Source: Terriglobales bacterium (GTDB taxonomy: Bacteria > Acidobacteriota > Terriglobia > Terriglobales > Acidobacteriaceae). From it: DNA of 64,000 bases. This document shows, in pieces, positions 1 through 6,762 of this stretch. Made by a program: the position numbers and the translations under genes. The stretch covers positions 41,912 through 105,911 of the forward strand of contig DATMXP010000053.1 of NCBI GenBank assembly GCA_035561515.1, written 5' to 3'. The stretch's first letter is position 1, and every line of letters starts with the position of its first letter. A model generated the notes under the pieces. It did not search any database. It had not been told where the DNA came from and saw only the letters and a program-made list of their open reading frames with translations.

Positions 1-144
1 GGCTACTGGTATTACTGGCGCAAAGTAGCTCCGTCGGAAGCAGTCGTTCCACGACGAGCACTAACACTTGTGCTCACCGTGATCGTCTGGTGGGCGTTCC
101 TAGTAGGACACGTCGTGAATAATCTGGCTGGGGTCGGCGTATGA
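1..144 (+). CDS. Membrane protein, C-terminal fragment (cut by window edge)
   Basis: Frame 1 is open from the first base to a TGA at 142-144, giving 47 residues. The end is hydrophobic (VLTVIVWWAFLVGHVV), so it reads as the last membrane segment of a membrane protein whose start lies outside the window. Its stop overlaps the start of the next gene in an ATGA tetranucleotide, so the two are probably translationally coupled. No family can be assigned from this piece. Confidence 0.6.
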   Translation, partial: GYWYYWRKVAPSEAVVPRRALTLVLTVIVWWAFLVGHVVNNLAGVGV

Positions 145-467
145 GCCCACGCCTTCTCCCGATCTTCACGGTTTCCTTCGCCGTCGTATATTCGCTCGTC
201 TTCTTCCTGCGTATGCGATATCTCGTGTATTACCCGAAGTCACACGTTTGGCGACTTGCACTCGACCCCAATCAACCTCAGCCCGGCATGTATTACTACG
301 GCTGGATTGTGATGGGCACACTGGGGGCGTTGCTCGTGTGTCTGCTTTGCACGCCATTCATCGACCGAGTGAAGTGGTCAGTGTCATCCGCTTGGGTGTG
401 GATCATCCCGCTCATAGCGGTTCCATTTCTAGCTGTCGTTTATGGGTATCGTTTCAATCTTTGGTGA
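141..467 (+). CDS. Small membrane protein, function unknown
   Basis: A 108-residue protein with three predicted membrane segments: about residues 5-25, 53-72 and 84-102. A polar stretch rich in Tyr, Pro and Gln lies between the first two. The ATG overlaps the stop of the upstream membrane-protein gene by ATGA, which supports the start and suggests a two-gene operon. I do not recognise the family. Lack of charged catalytic residues in the membrane segments and the small size fit an accessory subunit of the upstream membrane protein, but this is inference. Confidence 0.6.
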   Translation: MSPRLLPIFTVSFAVVYSLVFFLRMRYLVYYPKSHVWRLALDPNQPQPGMYYYGWIVMGTLGALLVCLLCTPFIDRVKWSVSSAWVWIIPLIAVPFLAVVYGYRFNLW

Positions 468-526
468 CTATGTATTGATTCGGGAGAAAGTTGCACTTGC
501 GAGCAGGGCTTTAGGTTAAGACGGCA

Positions 527-1510
527 ATGGTGAGACGGCACGTATCCGGAATCGTGGTCATCCTGGTGGCGCTGTCTTGCCTCGCTCAGGAAAAGAAGCA
601 AGGGCGTATCGATAGGCACGATCCTGCCTTGGACCGGATCGTTACGAGAGATGCGACGTTCAAGGTGACCGAAGCTCCACCACGCATCGAGGGCCCGGTT
701 TGGATTGAGGATGGGGGATATTTGTTATTCAGCGATCTGAGCGCCGGAACCATTCTGAAATGGAACCCTGAGGATGAGCGGGTAACAACCTTTCTGGAGC
801 AGACTAACGCCAACGGGATCACCCTGGATAGTGATGGAAGGTTGGTTTGGGCTGCCCATGGCGACATGATGGGCCCGCCTTCCGGCCAGGTAATCCGTTT
901 GGAAAAGGACGGCAGCCGCACGCTGATTGTTGAGGGCTACCTAGGCCGCCCTTTGAATGCCACCAACGACCTCGTCTTCAAATCGAATGGCACTCTGTAC
1001 ATTACCGATCCGGGGCGCGCTCAAATACGTGAGGACCTACCGACGGTCTATCCAGACCAGCCAAGAGTGCTCATGCTCAAAGGAAGCAAACTCAGTTTGC
1101 TTGCTCTTCCAAGAGATCTCAATCGGCCGAACGGTCTCGCATTCTCACCCGACGAGAAATACCTGTACATGGCCAGTACGGCGCAGATGACGGTGTGGCG
1201 CTTTGACGTCATGCCTGACGACACAATCGAAAACGGCAGGATTTTCATTCATATGGATCCGGATAAGAAAGTCACTCACGGTAGCGGACATCCTGATGGC
1301 ATCAAGGTTGATGAACAAGGAAATGTCTACTGTGCTGGTCCTGGCGGAGTGTGGGTCCTTTCTCCCGAGGGCAAGCATCTGGGCACGATTGCAGTCGGGC
1401 GGGCTACGAATCTTGCGTTCGGAGGGTCAGACAAGAAACTGCTCTTTATTACAGCGCGCACAGGGCTCTTCCGGCTCCCGGTCGAGATCGCGGGAATTGG
1501 CCCTCCGTAG
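527..1510 (+). CDS. Secreted SMP-30/gluconolactonase-like beta-propeller protein
   Basis: This 327-residue protein starts with a short signal peptide (MVRRHVSGIVVILVALSCLA, cut near AQE). The body has the SMP-30/LRE pattern: an early glutamate in the 'EGPVW' block (about residue 55), the 'NATNDLVF' block and the 'RPNGLAFSPDEKYLY' block, which supply the usual metal ligands (Glu, Asn, Asp), then 'HPDGIKVDEQGNVY'. Members hydrolyse sugar lactones or related esters with a divalent metal. Its position in front of two exported c-type cytochromes suggests a periplasmic role next to an oxidation system, for example opening a lactone made by a periplasmic sugar dehydrogenase. That link is inferred; no dehydrogenase is visible here. 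Confidence 0.8.
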   Translation: MVRRHVSGIVVILVALSCLAQEKKQGRIDRHDPALDRIVTRDATFKVTEAPPRIEGPVWIEDGGYLLFSDLSAGTILKWNPEDERVTTFLEQTNANGITLDSDGRLVWAAHGDMMGPPSGQVIRLEKDGSRTLIVEGYLGRPLNATNDLVFKSNGTLYITDPGRAQIREDLPTVYPDQPRVLMLKGSKLSLLALPRDLNRPNGLAFSPDEKYLYMASTAQMTVWRFDVMPDDTIENGRIFIHMDPDKKVTHGSGHPDGIKVDEQGNVYCAGPGGVWVLSPEGKHLGTIAVGRATNLAFGGSDKKLLFITARTGLFRLPVEIAGIGPP

Positions 1511-1585
1511 ATCTTCGCAATGTGCAACAGAGAGACTTCGCATTAACAAGTGCTGGCATTTCTAGTGATCTGGAGGTACCGAATT

Positions 1586-2020
1586 TTGGCGGTACAGGGA
1601 ACCACAAAGTCGAATCGTCGTCGCACTTTCGCGTGCATCCATAGCGCCGCAATTCTCGCACTTGGGCTCTTAGTTTCCGTGTCTCTGACCGGCACTGAAA
1701 CCGAAGTTAAGCCTTCGGCGGCGAGTCTCGGCCAGGCCAAGCGTAGATTTGAGACGACCTGCGCTACTTGTCACTCGGCGAATGGGAGCCCAACTAAGAC
1801 GGGGCGAAGTTTGGGAGCACCAGACCTTCGATCTTCGAAGGTACAAAAAAGCCTCCCAGCGAAGCTCCGCAGCCAGATCATCAACGGATCCAGCAACATG
1901 CCTCCGTTTGGCGCGCTGCTAACGCCATTTGAGATCGATGCACTGGTCAGCTACGTAAAAACGCTAGGCAATACAGCCAAACCAAGTACTCCGGACTCAT
2001 TCCGCAAGGCAAATCAGTGA
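1586..2020 (+). CDS. c-type cytochrome (single heme)
   Basis: The protein contains one CATCH heme-binding motif and a downstream 'NMPPF' methionine, the usual sixth ligand, so it is a monoheme class I-like cytochrome c. The open frame extends up to 1550 (GTG), but a TTG at 1586 is preceded by GGAGG at a spacing of about 9, which I prefer. The N-terminus then has a basic start and a hydrophobic segment (ILALGLLVSVSL), i.e. a signal peptide or anchor, so the protein acts in the periplasm. A second cytochrome gene follows after 22 bases. Together they probably carry electrons from a periplasmic dehydrogenase; the partner is not in view. Confidence 0.8.
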   Translation: MAVQGTTKSNRRRTFACIHSAAILALGLLVSVSLTGTETEVKPSAASLGQAKRRFETTCATCHSANGSPTKTGRSLGAPDLRSSKVQKSLPAKLRSQIINGSSNMPPFGALLTPFEIDALVSYVKTLGNTAKPSTPDSFRKANQ

Positions 2021-2042
2021 GCAACCGATTGGAGGGTAGCTT

Positions 2043-2474
2043 ATGAAGAGAAGTTTCGCTGTTCTTGTGATTGCAAGTGCACTTGCGTTCGGTGCACTGG
2101 CTCAGGATTCCTCGGTGAAGTACAAATCCGCGAAGGTGGTGCCGGCGACCGACGGAAAGCAAATGTTTGCGACCTACTGCGCGTCCTGTCACGGTACGGA
2201 CGGCAAAGGCAAGGGTGCGGCCGCGTCTTCGTTGAAGAAACCGGCGGCAGATCTTACGACACTCTCAAAACGACATGGCGGCAAGTTCCCGGCTGAACTT
2301 GTTAACAAGACCCTCAAGACGCCGACGAGCACTTCTCACCTCAACAAGAAGGATATGCCAAGCTGGGGCTCCGTTTTCAGCGGCATGGGGGACGAAGCTC
2401 AAGCAAACCTTCGGGTTCACAACCTTACGGAGTACCTCCGCTCGTTGCAGGTGAGCGACAGTTCAAGCAAATAG
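2043..2474 (+). CDS. c-type cytochrome (single heme)
   Basis: A 143-residue secreted cytochrome with a clean signal peptide (MKRSFAVLVIASALAFGALA), one CASCH motif at about residues 45-49, the typical 'GTDGKGKG' stretch after it, and a 'DMPSWG' methionine as likely axial ligand. GGAGGG lies 7 bases before the ATG. It is closely spaced behind another monoheme cytochrome, so the pair is probably co-transcribed. Function beyond periplasmic electron transfer cannot be told from the sequence. Confidence 0.88.
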   Translation: MKRSFAVLVIASALAFGALAQDSSVKYKSAKVVPATDGKQMFATYCASCHGTDGKGKGAAASSLKKPAADLTTLSKRHGGKFPAELVNKTLKTPTSTSHLNKKDMPSWGSVFSGMGDEAQANLRVHNLTEYLRSLQVSDSSSK

Positions 2475-2901
2475 AGATTCGCCGAGAGTAGCGGGGTTTG
2501 AAACGTCCGCTATCCACTGAGCACTGAGCAAGGACGACGATTCTGCTACTCCCGGCTTGTTTTCTGACTTGCTCATGTCAGGAAATAACGAAACGCTCCA
2601 GCAGTCGCAGGAAGTTGTGCGAGCAGATGCCGCGGCAAGGCCCAGCACCGTCACATCCAGTAGCTTATAGAGGTCGCGCGCTGTTAGCGGCAACAGCAGC
2701 GGCTGAGCTTCTATCGTCACGCGGTTTGGCAGCTCACGGTTCGACCTCGACGCCAATGTGCACCATGCACTGTAGCCGTGCGTTCACGGCATGTGGGTAC
2801 GGGGATGGTATCTATTTCCTGAAACCGGTGCAGAATTTACGCGCGGCAAGATTTCATCGATTGCACTTTGACTGACACGATCCGTTCCGAATAGCTACGT
2901 T
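2475..2901. other. Intergenic stretch without a recognised gene
   Basis: About 430 bases between the second cytochrome and the convergent J-domain-like gene. Open frames exist on both strands but none has a convincing start site or recognisable protein. I see no tRNA, clear terminator hairpin or repeat here. Confidence 0.5.
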
Positions 2902-4512
2902 TTACTCGTCGGCGGAAGTAAAGTCGAGCGCTTCGCCCAGTTGCTGCTTAATGTCTTTGAGCCAAGCGCGGGCATTGTCTCCGTGTATCACCCGCTTCAA
3001 AAAGCCCAACCGCTCGGCGACGTTCTCTTGGTTCCGGCGAATGTCTTCCTTGCTGACGTGGGTGTAGAGGTGGAGAAAACTTTCCATGTTGCGGGGCTTG
3101 GCGAAGACGTAAGTGGCGTGGCCGAGTTGTGGAGTTTCGACCGCCACCGCCTTTTCCAGATCGAAGATGTATTCTCCGCGAAAGAGATAGATGCGGCGGG
3201 CACGTCGCGAAAGTTGACCATAGAAGAAGGGGTCGTAATCAGGGCGCCAGTTGATCTGCGCGATATCGAAGTCGGAGGGAATCTTCAGGCCAACACAGAT
3301 GCGTTCCAAATCCGTCTTCTCCACGGCGCGATGCTCCAGAAGCAGCCGGACCTGATCGAGCGCCCGGGAATACTGGCCGAAGCGTTGATAGGTGTTGTGC
3401 GCATGCGCGATTTGCTCGGTAGCACCAGGCGGCAGACGCACGTGCAAGCGGCTGGGCAGTGCCGCCTCCCAGCTCACCAAGCCCCATTCCCCCAGTCGCT
3501 TGCGATAACGCCCGCTTTCAATGAACCAGCCCTCCACTTCCATCTTCACGCCGAGCAGGTGCTTCCAGCGGTTCCAGCTGGCGTCCCAAACCAGCGGAAC
3601 GACGGCGGGATTGATCCAGAACTCGAGGTGACGTGCCACGTCGCGGCATAGCGCGTGGTTCTGATAAAACTCGCACTTGCGCAATTGGACATGAAAGCGC
3701 CTCGGCCGGCTATTAGGGCGATACGCCAAGATACGGCGCGCAAAAAAGGTAACGCCGTCATGTGAGGGCGCCCCGCTGACCAAGAGCGATCCAAAGCCGC
3801 CGTAAGGAAAGACGGCGGCTGCTTCGGCGTCCAGCAACAAGGTGTCATAACAGGTCCGCAACTCGGGCTGGGCCAAGATGTTGAAGGCGCGCTCCAGCAT
3901 GGTCCGGAGTTTGCCACCGGACCCGGCTGACTGAAGTTCCAGGCAGCGCAGCTTGAATGCGACCCGCATTTCCGCGGGCGACGAACCCGGTGAAACACCA
4001 AGAAGTTCGTAAAAGGTGGGGTACTTGGCTTTGCCGCCGGACTGCGGCAGGCAATAGAAGTATTCGCGGAGGAGATGGCAGGGCAGGTAAATACCGGAGA
4101 TGCCAAGACCTCCACGCTGAACCTCGGCGGAGACAAACCAACGGTCGCGTTTATCCGTTTTGGGCGGCGTGACATATCCAATCGGCGCCAAGTACAGGTT
4201 ACCCTCAGTTGTCGACGCCGTTCTCTTGCGGACGTAGATCTCTGCTCCTTTCGCTTGATCCTCAGGGACAGGAAACGCGAGTTCATCCCCGGGCGTTAGA
4301 TAGGGGGCGAGAAATTGAGGCAGACGGACCTTGGCCCGATTCGCAAGCACACAACAGGGTGGATCGACCTGGCGCAGAACGCTCACCACGCGCTCGCAGC
4401 ACACCGGGTTCGAGCAAGTGATGGGCGCAGCCATAGCGTCGACGCATTCTAGGCCGGATTCAACGAGTGGTCGAATAGGGCAGCGACCCGCGCCCCCGGA
4501 ACTGGTCTTCAT
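2902..4512 (-). CDS. J-domain-like protein lacking HPD, function unknown
   Basis: A 536-residue protein. At about residues 165-227 it has the helix pattern of a DnaJ J-domain: 'FYELLGVSPGSS' then a helix, then 'ERAFNILAQPELRTCYDTLL', equivalent to the AY..LSDP..R..YD helix. The HPD tripeptide needed to stimulate Hsp70 is absent; the stretch reads LQSAGSG. N-terminal to it is a cysteine-bearing region ('CSNPVCC', 'PPCCV') that could bind metal. The C-terminal half is not recognised and ends acidic. The ATG at 4512 is the first start; an ATG at residue 27 (MAAPITC) is possible. It is probably a scaffold or DnaJ-derived protein rather than a working co-chaperone. Confidence 0.6.
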   Translation of the reverse strand: MKTSSGGAGRCPIRPLVESGLECVDAMAAPITCSNPVCCERVVSVLRQVDPPCCVLANRAKVRLPQFLAPYLTPGDELAFPVPEDQAKGAEIYVRKRTASTTEGNLYLAPIGYVTPPKTDKRDRWFVSAEVQRGGLGISGIYLPCHLLREYFYCLPQSGGKAKYPTFYELLGVSPGSSPAEMRVAFKLRCLELQSAGSGGKLRTMLERAFNILAQPELRTCYDTLLLDAEAAAVFPYGGFGSLLVSGAPSHDGVTFFARRILAYRPNSRPRRFHVQLRKCEFYQNHALCRDVARHLEFWINPAVVPLVWDASWNRWKHLLGVKMEVEGWFIESGRYRKRLGEWGLVSWEAALPSRLHVRLPPGATEQIAHAHNTYQRFGQYSRALDQVRLLLEHRAVEKTDLERICVGLKIPSDFDIAQINWRPDYDPFFYGQLSRRARRIYLFRGEYIFDLEKAVAVETPQLGHATYVFAKPRNMESFLHLYTHVSKEDIRRNQENVAERLGFLKRVIHGDNARAWLKDIKQQLGEALDFTSADE

Positions 4513-4631
4513 CGGCGCTGTATGGAGGCACGAGACGCGGACGTCTTTAGCTTTGCAATTTCCGAGACCTCAGCTGAATCGGACCGAGGAATGGGAACAT
4601 CCAAAAAACGATTGATTGGAATTTTGGGCTC

Positions 4632-5048
4632 ATGAAAAACCTAAAGGAGTTCGAAGACGCAGTTTCGGCATGGCCGAATATCTCGGTTCATCCACACCGA
4701 TTTCAGGCCAAGGAGTTCCGGTTTGACAAAGCAGAAGTCGGGCATCTGCATCAAGGCGGGGTTCTGGACATTCCATTCCCTCGCTCGGTTCGCGATGCGC
4801 TTCTGGCGGAGGGGCTTGCTGAACAGCACCGCTGGGTTCCGAATTCGGGTTGGGTTACTTTTGCTATCCGCAGCGAGCGGGACGTTCAGCACGCCCTGTG
4901 GCTCATGCGCTTGTCGTACCTGCGTTATGCGTTGAAGACGGACAGCGATCCTCGTTCCTTGCTAGAGAGCGAAAGCGAGAAACTACATTTGGCGCCGCGC
5001 TTCCGATCCCTGCTGGAAAAGTTCGTCTCGGCTGAGAATCCGGTTTGA
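4632..5048 (+). CDS. DUF5519 / 'luciferase domain' family protein
   Basis: A 138-residue cytosolic protein. The N-terminal helix (LKEFEDAVSAWPNISVHPHR), the 'EVGHLH..GVLDIPFPRSVRDALLAEGLA' block and the 'WVTFAIRSERDVQHALWLMRLSYLRY' block match the small DUF5519 family, often labelled luciferase-domain protein. No biochemical role is established for the bacterial members, and the label does not mean light production. It sits alone, transcribed away from the J-domain-like gene and towards the XRE regulator. Confidence 0.7.
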   Translation: MKNLKEFEDAVSAWPNISVHPHRFQAKEFRFDKAEVGHLHQGGVLDIPFPRSVRDALLAEGLAEQHRWVPNSGWVTFAIRSERDVQHALWLMRLSYLRYALKTDSDPRSLLESESEKLHLAPRFRSLLEKFVSAENPV

Positions 5049-5069
5049 TCTTCACTACCACATAAAGGG

Positions 5070-5087
5070 CGCGGCAGGGTTGCCGCG
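5070..5087. terminator. Hairpin between convergent genes, possible terminator
   Basis: A perfect 7-bp inverted repeat (CGCGGCA, loop GGGT, TGCCGCG) lies between the stops of the DUF5519 gene and the convergent XRE gene. No T-tract follows on either strand, so factor-independent termination is uncertain. Confidence 0.35.
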
Positions 5088-5142
5088 TTCCCGCGCGGGC
5101 ATCGTTCAGGCGAGCTGCCCGCCTTTGCCCACCGTTGAGATC

Positions 5143-5955
5143 CTAGTGGGCATCGTTGGGCTGCATGTCCGCAATCCGCATGGTAACGGCAGTGACGCGG
5201 CCGAGAACCTCTGCATCTCCCGGATAGCGAATATGCCTTGCCTGTCCACGCGATTGGGCGGAGGGAATGAGGATCAACTGGCTTCCATCCAATTCGCACC
5301 AACTGCAGACGTAACTGTCGCGCAGTTCAACAAAATAGATCGGCCGATCGAACTCGTTCTGCCAATACCCTCGCCTGATCTTTCGTTGACGGTCGTCAAT
5401 CTGGACGAACGAGCCCGGGCGGATATGCGGGTAGAGCGTGTAGTCCTCCATGCCGATGTAGCCGTACAGTGAGTTGCGCAAGTTCATCTGCTCGAGTAGG
5501 GGAAGGGGAATTTCGCCCCAGCTTTCAAACATTCGGGACACCAGATTGGTGTGCTCCAGCTGAACTTTAGCGCGCAGTTCGACGGGTGCCACCATCGTAG
5601 CCGTGCTGCTTCTGGGTGCAGTTTCAAGCAGGTGTGTATGCGGCAGGGTCACTGATCTTTGTTCTTTGCTGATGTCGCGGAGGCGGAAACCGAAGAACGC
5701 AAGAATCTGGTCGAGATCGCATTTATAGATAACGCAAAGGCTGTAAAGCTTGCAGAAGTTGGGCGTAAACTTGCCGTTTTCAATTTCAGTGAGCCAGTTG
5801 TGAGAGATGCAAAAATCCTGACTGTTCTTGTCCTGGGCAATCTTGAAGCTCAACCGTTCCACATCCCGGGTGGAAAGGCGCAGACGTTCGCGTTGGGCGC
5901 GAAGCCACTGACCTGCTTCCGGGCTCGATGTCGTCGGCAACATCGAACGTGCCAT
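5143..5955 (-). CDS. XRE-family transcriptional regulator with S24-like C-terminal fold
   Basis: A 270-residue protein. Residues about 15-75 form an HTH_3/XRE domain (LRAQRERLRLSTRDVERLS..., then 'SHNWLTEIENGKFTPNFCKLYSLC'). The C-terminal region ('GYIGMEDYTLYPHIRPGSFVQID', then a beta-rich stretch and 'VLGRVTAV') resembles the beta fold of S24/LexA-type sensor domains. I cannot see a Ser-Lys autocleavage pair, so it is likely a sensor fold only. A frameshifted relative of the same regulator type lies divergently next door at 6323-6762. The target is unknown; regulators of this build are common in Acidobacteriota. Confidence 0.75.
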   Translation of the reverse strand: MARSMLPTTSSPEAGQWLRAQRERLRLSTRDVERLSFKIAQDKNSQDFCISHNWLTEIENGKFTPNFCKLYSLCVIYKCDLDQILAFFGFRLRDISKEQRSVTLPHTHLLETAPRSSTATMVAPVELRAKVQLEHTNLVSRMFESWGEIPLPLLEQMNLRNSLYGYIGMEDYTLYPHIRPGSFVQIDDRQRKIRRGYWQNEFDRPIYFVELRDSYVCSWCELDGSQLILIPSAQSRGQARHIRYPGDAEVLGRVTAVTMRIADMQPNDAH

Positions 5956-6322
5956 CCTCGAAGGGGCGTATCTTACCGCAAAACGCGCTCTTCATTCGCG
6001 GCGACTCTGAATATTTTCAATATCGCGACAAGCTCGATGAGAAGGTCACCTGAGTCGAATGCACCATTCCCGGTAAAATTCTCCCCTCTTTGGTCGCAAT
6101 TCCGACCACTTCCATGGCGGCATCGGCGGTGGCCGATGCGCCTCAATCTCCGCAAGGTCTCTGATGCAAGTGGTCAGGTTGGTCACAACTCCGGGCAGAC
6201 CCCAGATACTTGCGCCGGTGGAGTCGTGTCTCGGTTATACAGCTTGCATCGCTGTGCAGGAGGCTCCTGGAGGAGTTTGGATCAGGATTGCCCTCGTACG
6301 GTTTCGTACGGTTGGGAAGAAG
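5956..6322. other. Intergenic region between divergent XRE-type genes
   Basis: About 370 bases that must hold the promoters of the XRE gene (minus) and of the frameshifted XRE relative (plus). An AT-rich imperfect inverted stretch, GAATATTTTCAATATC (about 6009-6024), is the only possible operator-like element I see. Long open frames crossing this area have no supporting features. Confidence 0.4.
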
Positions 6323-6762
6323 ATGTTGAGTTTAACCGGGGTCGACCAGGTCTCCGTGGGGGAAAAACTCAGCGAGAGGCTTGCCCGTGTGTCCCGAGTC
6401 GGTTTCGCGAAACAAGGCAGATGTGTGGCCCGCGTTCGATCGATCTTGGCAAATAAAGGTCTTACTCTCTCGAAGGCGTCGCGGATGTCCGAGCGCCTGT
6501 ACGGTCGTTCCTCGCCCTATTTCCTTCCTCACAATTTGTACTTCGATCTGAAAATTGCGACCTTTGGACCGAGTATCTACAGGTTCTGGCACTCAGCCGC
6601 ATCACAGGTTACCGGTTTGAGGACTGGCTGCGCGTCTTCGGCTTTGACATCGAAGACATTACTCCAATGCGACCATACCCCCATACGAGGCAGATGAGTA
6701 AAACAACCGGGGGGCACTCCACTGTGAAAGAGGGTGCTCCCCGAGAAAGCCGGATTCTCTAG
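6323..6762 (+). pseudogene. XRE-type regulator gene with a one-base deletion
   Basis: Frame 2 reads 'LTLSKASRMSERLYGRSSPY', then 'FLPHNLYFDLKIATFGPSIY' up to 6580, which I recognise as a conserved block of acidobacterial XRE-type regulators. From 6583 the family continues in frame 1: 'VLALSRITGYRFEDWLRVFG', then 'FDIEDIT', ending at the TAG at 6760-6762. Adding one base before 6581 (e.g. CAG for AG, giving IYQVLALSR) restores one protein. The gene is therefore broken by a single-base deletion, or the assembly has lost one base. The start at 6323 (ATG) is uncertain. It is divergent from an intact XRE gene and overlaps the end of the S9 peptidase gene. Confidence 0.65.
6709..6741 (-). terminator. 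Possible terminator of the S9 peptidase gene
   Basis: Read on the minus strand, GGGGAGCAC pairs with GTGCCCCCC (9 bp, one G-T pair) and is followed by GGTTGTTTT. It lies 18 bases past the stop of the S9 peptidase gene. It is inside the 3' end of the convergent XRE pseudogene. Confidence 0.45.

Noticed and set aside
2463..2875. Frames on both strands after the cytochrome genes
   Set aside because: No recognisable domain and no ribosome site; treated as intergenic.
3546..4286. Long frame opposite or out of phase with the J-domain-like gene
   Set aside because: Shadow of the 2902-4512 gene with Ser/Arg/Pro-rich composition and no domain.
5659..6456. 265-residue plus-strand frame across the XRE gene and its upstream region
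   Set aside because: Antisense to the XRE coding sequence and out of phase with the frameshifted XRE relative; no motif.
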